A program made the translations under genes and the position numbers. Shown here one piece after another: positions 32,020 through 39,764 of a stretch of 64,000 nt of DNA. Source of the stretch: JAENVU01 sp038250905 (lineage in GTDB: Bacteria > Actinomycetota > Acidimicrobiia > IMCC26256 > JAENVU01); NCBI GenBank assembly GCA_038250905.1, contig JBBSBV010000017.1:1-64000 (forward strand), read 5' to 3'. The notes below the pieces were generated by a model that was not told where the DNA came from, did no database searches, and saw only the letters and a program-made list of their open reading frames with translations. Numbering within the stretch: position 1 is the first letter of the stretch; each line of letters starts with the position of its first letter.

Positions 32020-34854
32020 ATGGCGATGGCGCCGGAACAGGTCGGAATCGGAATCCGTCGGTACTTCACTCGTGAGGGTGATCATCCGTACGAAGGAATC
32101 GTGTGGGAACGCCGCGATGCCCGCATCACGAACTACAAGGACGGCACCGACGCGTTCTTCCAGCCCGAGGTCGAGTTCCCGCTGTCGTGGTCGCTGAACG
32201 CGACCAACATCGTCGCCCAGAAGTACTTCCGGGGCACGCTCGGCACCGCCGAACGTGAATGGTCGCTGCGCCAGGTCATCGATCGCGTCGCCGACACCAT
32301 CACCGAGTGGGGCCAGCGCGACGGGTACTTCACCGACGACGCCGAGGCCGAGTCCTTCCGCGCCGAGCTGAAGTTCATCCTCGTGACCCAGCGCGCCGCG
32401 TTCAACTCGCCGGTCTGGTTCAACATCGGGGTGAAGAACACGCCCCAGCAGGCGAGCGCGTGCTTCATCCTCGCCGTCGAGGACACGATGGACGGCATCC
32501 TCAACTGGTACCGCGAGGAAGGCACCATCTTCAAGGGTGGTTCCGGCTCCGGCATCAACCTCTCCAACATCCGTTCGAGCGCCGAGGGCCTGAAGGGCGG
32601 CGGTACCGCGAGCGGTCCCGTGAGCTTCATGCGCGGCGCCGACGCGTCGGCCGGCACGATCAAGTCGGGGGGCAAGACCCGGCGCGCCGCCAAGATGGTG
32701 ATCCTCAACGCCGACCACCCGGACATCGAAGAGTTCATCTGGTGCAAGACCCACGAGGAGCGCAAGGCGCACGCACTTGCCGCGGCGGGGTTCGACATGG
32801 ACCTCGACGGCAAGGACAGCCACTCGATCCAGTACCAGAACGCCAACAACTCTGTCCGCGTCACCGACGACTTCATGCGCGCGGTGATCGAGGACAAGGA
32901 CTGGGACCTCAAGTCGGTCACCACCGGCGACACGATCCGCACGCTGCGGGCGCGCGACCTCATGCGCCAGGTCTCGGAGGCGTCGTGGGCGTGTGCCGAT
33001 CCCGGCATGCAGTTCGACACCACGATCAACAAGTGGCACACCGCCCCGAACAGCGGACGCATCAACGCGAGCAACCCGTGCAGTGAGTACATGCACCTCG
33101 ACAACTCGGCCTGCAACCTCGCGAGCATCAACCTGCTCAAGTACATCGGCGAGAACGAGGCGTTCGACGTCGAGGCGTACAAGCACACCGTCGAGGTGAT
33201 GTTCACCGCACAGGAGATCCTCGTCGGCAACGCCGACTACCCGACCCAGTCGATCGGCGACAACAGCCGTAAGTTCCGCCAGCTCGGGCTCGGCTACGCC
33301 AACCTCGGCGCGCTGCTGATGGCCCAGGGCCTCCCGTACGACTCGCCGGCCGGCCGCTCGTGGGCTGCGTCGCTCACCGCACTCATGACCGGTCACGCGT
33401 ACGCCACCAGCGCGCGCACCGCCGGTCGCATGGGTCCGTTCGCGGGCTACGCGGAGAACGAGGACGCGATGCTCAACGTGTTGCGCATGCACCGCGCCGA
33501 GACCGCCAAGATCGACGAGGAGCTGGTCCCGCCGGAGCTGCTCTCCGCCGCGCAGCAGAGCTGGGACGAAGCCGTCGACCTCGGTGAGCAGTACGGCGTG
33601 CGCAACTCGCAGGCCACGGTGCTCGCACCGACCGGCACCATCGGCCTGATGATGGACTGCGACACCACCGGCATCGAGCCCGACCTCGCGCTCACCAAGG
33701 CGAAGAAGCTCGTCGGCGGCGGCACGATGTTCATCGTCAACCAGACGATCCCGCGTGCGTTGCGCCAACTCGGATACGCCGAGGGCCAGGTCGAGGGCAT
33801 CATCAACCACATCGACGAGCACAAGTCGATCCTCGGTGCGCCCGGCTTCAACCCCGAGCACCTGCCGGTGTTCGCCTGCTCCATGGGCGACAACGTGATC
33901 CACCACATGGGTCACGTCACCATGATGGGTGCGGTCCAGCCGTTCATCTCGGGTGCCATCAGCAAGACGGTCAACATGCCCGAGGAGGCCACGGTCGAAG
34001 AGGTCGAGGCGCTCCACATCGAGGCGTGGAAGCTCGGGCTCAAGGCGGTCGCGCTCTACCGCGACAACTGCAAGGTGGGCCAGCCGCTCTCGACCCAGAA
34101 GAAGGCCGGCGAGCCGCTCCCGCTCGAAGGCGGCACCATCGTCGAGTCGACGCCCGAGCGCATCGTCGAGCGGGTCGTCGAGCACGTGATCGTGCAGGAG
34201 CCGGTCCGTCAGAAGCTGCCGCGGGTGCGGTCGTCGAAGACGTTCTCGTTCCGGGTCGCGGACTGCCACGGCTATGTGACGGTCGGCGAGTTCGAGGACG
34301 GCCGACCCGGCGAGCTCTGGCTCAACGTGTCGAAGCAGGGCTCGACCCTCTCGGGGATCATGGACGCGTTCGCGATCTCGGTGAGCCACGGCCTGCAGTA
34401 CGGCGTTCCGCTCGAGGCGTTCTGCGACATGTACACCAACATGCGCTTCGAGCCGGCGGGCATGACCGACGACCCGGACATCCGGTTCGCCACCAGCCTC
34501 GTCGACTACATCTTCCGTCGCCTCGCGGTCGAGTACCTCGACACCGACAAGCGCAAGGAACTCGGCATCCTCACCGTCGGCGAGCGGCTCCAGCCGACGC
34601 TGCCGGGCGTGGAGGAAGAGGTCGACGCGCAGGTCACCGACAAGCTGGAGTTGCTGCCGGCCGACGACCGGGCTCCCGCCGAACCGGTGGTGGAGGCTCC
34701 GGCCGCATCGGTCGCTCCGCCCGCCCCGCCGGCGGCGACGCCGATCGCGCGGGAACGGGAGCACGTGCTCTGTTACGTGTGCGGCGACATCATGCAGCGG
34801 GCCGGCACGTGCCACGCCTGCCCCAGCTGCGGCGCCACGAGCGGCTGCTCGTAA
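32020..34854 (+). CDS. nrdJ: vitamin B12-dependent ribonucleotide reductase (class II)
   Basis: A 944-aa class II reductase. After an RRYFTREGDHPYEG opening typical of the family come FNSPVWFNIGV, the substrate-site segment SACFILAVEDTMDG, GGSGSGINLSNIRS, NPCSEYMHLDNSACNLASINL with the active-site cysteine, and ATVLAPTGTIGLMMDCDTTGIEPD. A proline/alanine linker leads to a C-terminal zinc-ribbon-like tail with CYVCGDIM and CPSCGATSGCS that re-reduces the active site. It makes dNTP precursors with adenosylcobalamin and needs no oxygen. ATG 32020 follows an AAGGGAAG ribosome site. Confidence 0.95.
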   Translation: MAMAPEQVGIGIRRYFTREGDHPYEGIVWERRDARITNYKDGTDAFFQPEVEFPLSWSLNATNIVAQKYFRGTLGTAEREWSLRQVIDRVADTITEWGQRDGYFTDDAEAESFRAELKFILVTQRAAFNSPVWFNIGVKNTPQQASACFILAVEDTMDGILNWYREEGTIFKGGSGSGINLSNIRSSAEGLKGGGTASGPVSFMRGADASAGTIKSGGKTRRAAKMVILNADHPDIEEFIWCKTHEERKAHALAAAGFDMDLDGKDSHSIQYQNANNSVRVTDDFMRAVIEDKDWDLKSVTTGDTIRTLRARDLMRQVSEASWACADPGMQFDTTINKWHTAPNSGRINASNPCSEYMHLDNSACNLASINLLKYIGENEAFDVEAYKHTVEVMFTAQEILVGNADYPTQSIGDNSRKFRQLGLGYANLGALLMAQGLPYDSPAGRSWAASLTALMTGHAYATSARTAGRMGPFAGYAENEDAMLNVLRMHRAETAKIDEELVPPELLSAAQQSWDEAVDLGEQYGVRNSQATVLAPTGTIGLMMDCDTTGIEPDLALTKAKKLVGGGTMFIVNQTIPRALRQLGYAEGQVEGIINHIDEHKSILGAPGFNPEHLPVFACSMGDNVIHHMGHVTMMGAVQPFISGAISKTVNMPEEATVEEVEALHIEAWKLGLKAVALYRDNCKVGQPLSTQKKAGEPLPLEGGTIVESTPERIVERVVEHVIVQEPVRQKLPRVRSSKTFSFRVADCHGYVTVGEFEDGRPGELWLNVSKQGSTLSGIMDAFAISVSHGLQYGVPLEAFCDMYTNMRFEPAGMTDDPDIRFATSLVDYIFRRLAVEYLDTDKRKELGILTVGERLQPTLPGVEEEVDAQVTDKLELLPADDRAPAEPVVEAPAASVAPPAPPAATPIAREREHVLCYVCGDIMQRAGTCHACPSCGATSGCS

Positions 34855-34922
34855 TGTCGAGTTGCAACTGAACTTCAGCGGGTTTCGCGTCTGAACTTCA
34901 GTGGAGTTGCACGGTGTTTCAG
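34854..34922 (+). repeat. left flank repeat: 18-bp direct repeat plus phased TTGCA/TTCAG units
   Basis: ATGTCGAGTTGCAACTGA (34854-34871) is identical to 36782-36799 and abuts the nrdJ stop. TTGCA or TTCAG units follow at 34862, 34874, 34897, 34907 and 34918, spaced roughly 10-12 bases apart or a double step. It is a more degenerate relative of the right array. Confidence 0.7.
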
Positions 34923-34934
34923 TCGGAACGCGAG

Positions 34935-34991
34935 CGCTTGACGTAGATCCTTGGTGGGCCGGCCCGGCGGGCCGGCCCACAGGGTCAAGCG
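34935..34991. terminator. nested hairpin after nrdJ
   Basis: An inner perfect 12-bp stem (GTGGGCCGGCCC / GGGCCGGCCCAC, 3-base loop at 34966-34968) sits inside a second inverted repeat, CGCTTGAC (34935-34942) and GTCAAGCG (34984-34991). No T-run follows. It may terminate nrdJ or act as a DNA or protein recognition structure. Confidence 0.6.
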
Positions 34992-35108
34992 GACCGTTGG
35001 TCATCGACGAACTACTCGGTGCGGTCGCGACGGAAGGGTTCGAGCACGTTGCCCAAGAGCCGCAGACGACCGCAGCGCCCTGCTGAGCAAGCGCTTGGGG
35101 CGCGCACG

Positions 35109-35114
35109 TAGTAT
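35109..35114 (+). promoter_or_regulatory. -10 element of the beta-helix lipoprotein gene
   Basis: TAGTAT, 30 bases before ATG 35145. A 10-bp palindrome CAAGCGCTTG lies just upstream at 35087-35096 where an operator could be. Confidence 0.4.
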
Positions 35115-35144
35115 CGCCCGGCGCGACCGGTGGAAAGGGTGAAG

Positions 35145-36713
35145 ATGCCGCGAAGCTTCGGAGTGGCGGCTGCGGCCGCGGTGGGCGCGATGTTGGTCGG
35201 GGCGTGTTCGCCCCTCGCCGGTGCCGGCCGATTCACCCCGCCGCGTGCCGTCTTCGTCGATTGTGGCGCGGCCGCCGCCGGCAACGGGTCGATCGTTCAT
35301 CCGTTCAACGCGCTCGCACCCGCGAATGCCCATGTGCTTGTACCCGGCGAGCGGCTCCTTCTGCGCCGAGGCTCCCAGTGCAGGGGCACCCTCGCACCGC
35401 AGGGGTCGGGCACGGCACGGCAGCCGGTCGTGATCGGCGCATACGGCTTCGGATCGAGACCGCGCGTCGTGGCGACCGGAGAGGACGCGGTGCTCCTCGC
35501 GAACGTCAGCCACATCGTGCTCGGCGACCTCGACGTCAGCAATCCCGGCCCGATTCCCGCTCGCCGCCGCGGTGTGCACCTGCTCGCGAACGGAACCGTT
35601 GTACGCGATGTGACGGTCCGCAACACGTGGGTGCACGACGTCGCCGGCGACCTCAACAAGGACTTGGGCGGCAGCGGTGGGATCCAGGTCGACGCCACCG
35701 GGTCGGGCCCGCAGGGGCGCTTCGACGGTGTGCAGATCGTCGACAACCGGATCGAACGCGTGTCGCGCAGCGGCATCTTCATCGTCGGGTCGGCAGGCGG
35801 CACGCGGCCGCGCGCGGGTGCACCGTGGCCCGAGGCGTCGACGAACGTCGTCGTGCGGGGCAACCGGCTCGCGCACCTCGCCGGCGACGGGATCGTGCCG
35901 ACGGGCACCGACGGTGCTGTGGTCGAGCACAACCTGGTGGTCGACGGGAATGGCGCAGCCACGCCTTGGGCCGGCCCGAACCCGGTCTGCAACGCAGGGA
36001 TCTGGGCGTTCAACGCCAACTCGAGCTTGATCCAGTACAACGAGGTGTCGCACATGCAGTTCAACGGCTGCGACGGCACCGGGTTCGACGTCGACTACAA
36101 CCAGGACCGCACGACCGTTCAGTACAACTACAGCCACGACAACGCGGGTGGGTTCATTCTGCTGTGCACCGACGCGAACCCGAGACTCGCAGAGGTGCGC
36201 TTCAACCTGAGCGTCGACGACGCCGCGACGCTGAGTGATGCTCCGTGCGGTATCGCGAGCGGCAACGTCGGATCGCTCGACGACGTCCGCTTCTTCAACA
36301 ACACGATCGTCGCCGCCCGGCCCCTCGCGACTCTCGAAGAAATCCCGCTCACCACACTGTTCGCGCCCGGCGAGTTCGTGTTCGCGAACAACATCATCGT
36401 CGCGACGGGAGCGCACACCGACCCGCTGGCGTGCGGCGACCACTGCACGAACAACCTGTTCTTCGGACTGCCGTCGTCGGGCACACGCGCGGTGACGGGC
36501 GACCCGCGCTTCGCCGACCCCGCCCGTCGCGTCGACGGCCGTCTGGCCGAGGGTGTGGGCTTCCGCCTCCGCCGCGACTCGCCCGCAGTCGGAGCCGGTA
36601 TCGGACTGCCGGGCTCGCCGGCCTTCGACTACTTCGGCACGCGGGTGCCGACCGGCACGCCACCGGCGATCGGCTTCGCGCAGACGTGGCCCGCATCACC
36701 CGGAGCGCGATAG
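35145..36713 (+). CDS. secreted right-handed beta-helix lipoprotein (pectate-lyase-like fold)
   Basis: A 522-aa protein with a lipoprotein signal (VGACSPL, cysteine near residue 21). Its body is Asn-rich parallel beta-helix: repeated motifs such as VRDVTVRNTWVHDVAG, VQIVDNRIERVSRSGIFIVG, VVVRGNRLAHLAGDGI and TTVQYNYSHDNAGGFIL. Such proteins bind or cleave polysaccharide or act as surface adhesins; no catalytic triad is evident. ATG 35145 follows AAAGGGTGAAG. The gene lies alone between two copies of an 18-bp repeat array and shares no operon with its neighbours, which suggests a later arrival. Confidence 0.75.
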   Translation: MPRSFGVAAAAAVGAMLVGACSPLAGAGRFTPPRAVFVDCGAAAAGNGSIVHPFNALAPANAHVLVPGERLLLRRGSQCRGTLAPQGSGTARQPVVIGAYGFGSRPRVVATGEDAVLLANVSHIVLGDLDVSNPGPIPARRRGVHLLANGTVVRDVTVRNTWVHDVAGDLNKDLGGSGGIQVDATGSGPQGRFDGVQIVDNRIERVSRSGIFIVGSAGGTRPRAGAPWPEASTNVVVRGNRLAHLAGDGIVPTGTDGAVVEHNLVVDGNGAATPWAGPNPVCNAGIWAFNANSSLIQYNEVSHMQFNGCDGTGFDVDYNQDRTTVQYNYSHDNAGGFILLCTDANPRLAEVRFNLSVDDAATLSDAPCGIASGNVGSLDDVRFFNNTIVAARPLATLEEIPLTTLFAPGEFVFANNIIVATGAHTDPLACGDHCTNNLFFGLPSSGTRAVTGDPRFADPARRVDGRLAEGVGFRLRRDSPAVGAGIGLPGSPAFDYFGTRVPTGTPPAIGFAQTWPASPGAR

Positions 36714-36781
36714 ACGGGCATGAACGCTCGACTGAGGCTCGTGCAACTGGAGACTGCATCTCGGATGGACCTCGACACGTG

Positions 36782-36850
36782 ATGTCGAGTTGCAACTGAG
36801 TTGCAGTGGTTATTGCATTCAGTTGCAGTGGGTGTTGCATCCCATTGCAC
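36782..36850 (+). repeat. right flank repeat: 18-bp direct repeat and six helically phased TTGCA units
   Basis: The 18-bp repeat ATGTCGAGTTGCAACTGA (36782-36799) opens a run of TTGCA at 36790, 36801, 36813, 36823, 36835 and 36845: steps of 11, 12, 10, 12 and 10 bases, about one helical turn each. TGCAACTGAGTTGCA within it is a perfect 7-bp inverted repeat. The layout is iteron- or operator-like. Confidence 0.75.
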
Positions 36851-36864
36851 AAATGATTGGCGTC

Positions 36865-36895
36865 GGGGCGTCCGCTTCTGAGGAGCGGGCGCCCC
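36865..36895. terminator. hairpin between the beta-helix gene region and the HMA gene
   Basis: GGGGCGTCCGC and GCGGGCGCCCC pair over 11 bp (one G-T) with a nine-base loop; it lies between convergent genes. No T-run. Confidence 0.5.
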
Positions 36896-37076
36896 GGTCG
36901 TCCTGCAGGCACATTGAGTTCGGCGAACGGTCGGTCGGCGATCTGAGCCTCGAGGACGAGCGACCCGCGACCCCTCGGTGAACTCGCGGCCCTGTTCCAC
37001 GATGCCCTTCGGCCCGGACAGGAGGCGTGCACGGCCCATCGCTCGAGTGCGATGACGGACGCAGCGCAGACCGGGG

Positions 37077-37343
37077 CTATCGATGGCAGTGCCATTCTCC
37101 GATCGATGGCTCGACGTCGACCATGACCTGCTCACCGTTTCCGGAGACCTCGATGCCATGCAGGTTTTGATGTAGGAGGCCGATGAGCTCCTCCACGGAC
37201 ATGGTGCCGAGTTCGACCTCCATGCATTGACTGGAGAATGAGCCGTGCACCGCCATCACGCCGGGGTCCTCCGCCAGCATGCCCCGGACGGCGTCGAAGC
37301 ACGACGGGCAGTTCGCGCCTCGCATCTGGATCTGTGTGTTCAA
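37077..37343 (-). CDS. heavy-metal-associated (HMA) domain protein
   Basis: An 88-aa protein with a ferredoxin-like HMA fold: MRGANCPSCFDAVRGML carries the metal-binding C-x2-C, in place of the usual GMTCxxC. A C-terminal EWHCHR may be an extra metal site. A TTG start at 37343 is chosen because GGAG lies six bases upstream and the longer frame lacks a ribosome site. It is the last gene of the nuoF-like/NnrS-like/RIC operon, so a copper or iron-handling role for NirK or the repair protein is plausible but inferred. Confidence 0.7.
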   Translation of the reverse strand: MNTQIQMRGANCPSCFDAVRGMLAEDPGVMAVHGSFSSQCMEVELGTMSVEELIGLLHQNLHGIEVSGNGEQVMVDVEPSIGEWHCHR

Positions 37344-37392
37344 TGGAGTCTCCTTCTCGTGATCGGCCGCCACGAAGGGCGCTCGGTCATTG

Positions 37393-38478
37393 CTAGGACG
37401 ATGAGCGCGAATCGGCACCTGGGGGTTGCTTGAGCGTCAGGCCGTTTCGACGGCGGTGGATGCTCAGGTAGGTGATGCCGCGGTTCCCCGCTCGGATGGC
37501 GCGTCGGCTGCCGCGTGGGATGAGCGCGAGGTCCTCGCCTGAGAGGGGTAGCACCGCGTCGTCCCGGGTCAGCTCACCACTTCCGGATTGGACGTAGATG
37601 AGGACGTCGACCTCATCGTTGCAGTGCTCGCCGATGGCGGCGTCGGGGCCGAGGCGAACCAGGTTGGCGTCGAGGTCACCGCCGTGCGGCAGGCTCCAGA
37701 CAACTCCATCCCTACCGCTGGTCGGTACTCCCCCCAGATCGGTCACTGTCATCGCCTCGGGGTGTCCATCGTCGTGCTCACTCAAACGAGTTTCGAGCTT
37801 GATCGCCGCCGGGAACAGGCGGTTGTTCTCCTTGTGGACGTGCAGATGCAGATCGGCTTCCAGCTCGGCCAACCCGTCGTAGAAGGCCCGATAGCTGGCG
37901 CACCCATCGGACGGCGTGACGTAACCGCCCGTCTGCGCGCGAAGAGCTTGGAGCAGCTCACCGGCCCGGTCATGTTCCGCGCACAACACCGCGATCGGGG
38001 TCTGCACCGACAAGGTCGGGCGCGTCCCTGGAACGGTCAGCGTCCGGATCATCGGAAAGAGCACCTGCTCCTCCCTCTGCAAGTGCGGATCGAGGTCGTC
38101 CCGCAGCTCAGTAAGGCTGGCGCGCACTTCGGTGAGTTCGGGATGGCGATCGCCATGCACGCCGACGACTTTGTCGGCCAAGGCAGCCAAGCGCGGAAGC
38201 TCACGGTGTAGATACGCGTGGTGGGTCGCCTCGATGTGCGCCGTGAGCGCCGGGAGGTCGAGGGTCACCCACTCCGAATCCGTGACGTGGTCGGTTCCGG
38301 TGTTCGCCGCAGGAAGCTTGAGGGCGGCGGGGTCGAGACCGAGCGCGGCGCACGCTTCGTCCAAGGAGCGTTCTCCGCCGCAGCAATAGTCGAGGCCAAG
38401 ACCGTCGAAGGCTCTCGCCAAGTGGGGTTGCTCGGTCACCAGTTCGCCGAGCGTCTTGCTGACATCGATGTCGTTCAC
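37393..38478 (-). CDS. RIC/ScdA-type iron-sulfur repair protein with hemerythrin and C-terminal cupin domains
   Basis: A 361-aa three-part fusion. Residues 1-60 are the DUF542/ScdA N-terminus (VTEQPHLARAFDGLGLDYCCGG); 75-225 a hemerythrin HHE domain with metal-site histidines in HIEATHHAYLHRELPRL, LQREEQVLFPMI, CAEHDRAGELL and HVHKENNRLFP; 255-350 a cupin (VRLGPDAAIGEHCNDEVDVLIY). RIC proteins mend Fe-S clusters damaged by nitric oxide. The usual protein (~220 aa) ends after the hemerythrin domain, so the cupin is an addition. It overlaps the NnrS-like gene by four bases. Confidence 0.85.
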   Translation of the reverse strand: MNDIDVSKTLGELVTEQPHLARAFDGLGLDYCCGGERSLDEACAALGLDPAALKLPAANTGTDHVTDSEWVTLDLPALTAHIEATHHAYLHRELPRLAALADKVVGVHGDRHPELTEVRASLTELRDDLDPHLQREEQVLFPMIRTLTVPGTRPTLSVQTPIAVLCAEHDRAGELLQALRAQTGGYVTPSDGCASYRAFYDGLAELEADLHLHVHKENNRLFPAAIKLETRLSEHDDGHPEAMTVTDLGGVPTSGRDGVVWSLPHGGDLDANLVRLGPDAAIGEHCNDEVDVLIYVQSGSGELTRDDAVLPLSGEDLALIPRGSRRAIRAGNRGITYLSIHRRRNGLTLKQPPGADSRSSS

Positions 38479-39764
38479 AGCTCCGCTCCTCGTCGTCTCG
38501 ATGTATCGGTCACACGCCCAAAGCCACGCGTCCGGTCGGCGCCGCGGACCAGCGTGGCGGCGCGCACTGCGGTGTCAATCAGCCATACGAAGATCGCGGC
38601 TTTGGCGACCACAGACGCACCGAACGCCAATGCGATTGCTGCGGTGTTTGCCGCGCCGAGCGCGAGCCACGAGCGCGTGGTTCGGAAACCGGCGGTCAGT
38701 TGTTGATGACCGCCAGCGCGCAGCACGGGTCCGAGGTACGCCACCGCGGCACCCAGGATCTGCGCGTACCCACCGACCACGAGGACCCCCACCACGGTCG
38801 GCGTGAACACGGCGGGTCCGTAATCGGCCTGCCACGCGACCACGACCGTCGCACCGACCCACCACGCCACGCCTGCGCCGAGCTGCACGAGACGCGGACC
38901 GGCCCACCGCAGCTGCTTGACGCGGATCGCCGGAACGAGCGCGACCAACCCGAGGACGCCCGCGGCGTATGCGCCCAGCCCGACCGTGGCGACGACCGGC
39001 CGCGCGACCAGGAAACCGACCGTGGTCGCACCGAGCGCTCCGATCAGCCACGCGAGCACCAGGCCTTGGCCGCGTCCGCTCGCACGCGACGACATCTTCA
39101 CCCGCGCCTGCGTCGCGGTGAAGAAGGGGAGTGTTCCTGCGATGACGAACCCGATGAGTCCGAGGAGGTTGAGCGCCAGGTGAGCCGACCGCACGCGGCC
39201 GTACATCGGTGCGTCGAGCCCGGTCGCCATCGCGATGCCGAGGGCACAGCCCCCGAGCCCGCCCACCAACGCCGCGAGGTACGAACGCAGCGCCATGTCG
39301 AAGCGTCGCTGCACACCTCTGGAGACAGTTCTCTGTAACGAGACGCCGAGCACGACGAGGGCGCCAATCACCAGCGCACCACCCGCGGTGACGAACCCGC
39401 TCGGCCACTGGAGCTCACGTGCGGTTGTGAGGAGTGCGACGCCGGCCGCGAGGAGCCACCGCTGGATCGCGGCCACGCGATCGGACGGGGGTGTGCCGGC
39501 AGCCCAAGTCACCGCAAATAGCTGCGTCGCCGCAGAGATTGCGAGGAGCAGCGCGCCGGTGAGGAAGAGGTGGAGCGACAGCCAGTCTCCGGTGCGGTGC
39601 GGCACCACCAGAGCCACTGTGGCCGCGACGGCGAACCCGCCCGCCAGCCCGAGCGTGACTCGCGCCTGACGCTGCACGACGGCGACCCGACCGGCCGAAC
39701 CGCGAGGAGCCGCGGAGTGGCTCGCATCGCGGGTGGCCTCGACGGGAGCGGTGGCCATGGTCAC
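38475..39764 (-). CDS. NnrS-like/copper-oxidase-associated multi-pass membrane protein
   Basis: A 429-aa protein with about twelve hydrophobic segments. RSAHLALNLLGLIGFVIAGT near residue 185 matches the His-Asn helix of the membrane part of actinobacterial nitrite-reductase/copper-oxidase proteins and of NnrS-type proteins. Conserved histidines (LSLHLFLTGAL, SAHLALN) could hold heme. Its role in nitric-oxide or nitrite metabolism is inferred from neighbours. It overlaps both adjacent genes by four bases, so all three are one transcript. Confidence 0.65.
   Translation of the reverse strand: MTMATAPVEATRDASHSAAPRGSAGRVAVVQRQARVTLGLAGGFAVAATVALVVPHRTGDWLSLHLFLTGALLLAISAATQLFAVTWAAGTPPSDRVAAIQRWLLAAGVALLTTARELQWPSGFVTAGGALVIGALVVLGVSLQRTVSRGVQRRFDMALRSYLAALVGGLGGCALGIAMATGLDAPMYGRVRSAHLALNLLGLIGFVIAGTLPFFTATQARVKMSSRASGRGQGLVLAWLIGALGATTVGFLVARPVVATVGLGAYAAGVLGLVALVPAIRVKQLRWAGPRLVQLGAGVAWWVGATVVVAWQADYGPAVFTPTVVGVLVVGGYAQILGAAVAYLGPVLRAGGHQQLTAGFRTTRSWLALGAANTAAIALAFGASVVAKAAIFVWLIDTAVRAATLVRGADRTRGFGRVTDTSRRRGAEL

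Larger units (their letters stand above)
36714..37076. other. gene-free region holding the right repeat array and a hairpin
   Basis: This 363-base gap contains a TGCAACT half-site at 36742, the phased TTGCA array at 36782-36850 and a hairpin at 36865-36895. The remaining 180 bases show no recognisable coding similarity on either strand. Confidence 0.5.

Noticed and set aside
31801..35004. 1067-codon open frame on the minus strand opposite nrdJ
   Set aside because: Shadow of a high-GC gene: Arg/His/Val-rich, no domain, and the plus frame is unmistakably nrdJ.
36245..36799. Plus-strand frame ending in the same residues as the frame ending at 34871
   Set aside because: The shared ending is only the translation of the 18-bp DNA repeat; both frames are shadows.
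34854..36850. Integron attC-type cassette
   Set aside because: The repeat lacks GTTRRRY/RYYYAAC core sites and no integrase is present, so a different mechanism must be assumed.
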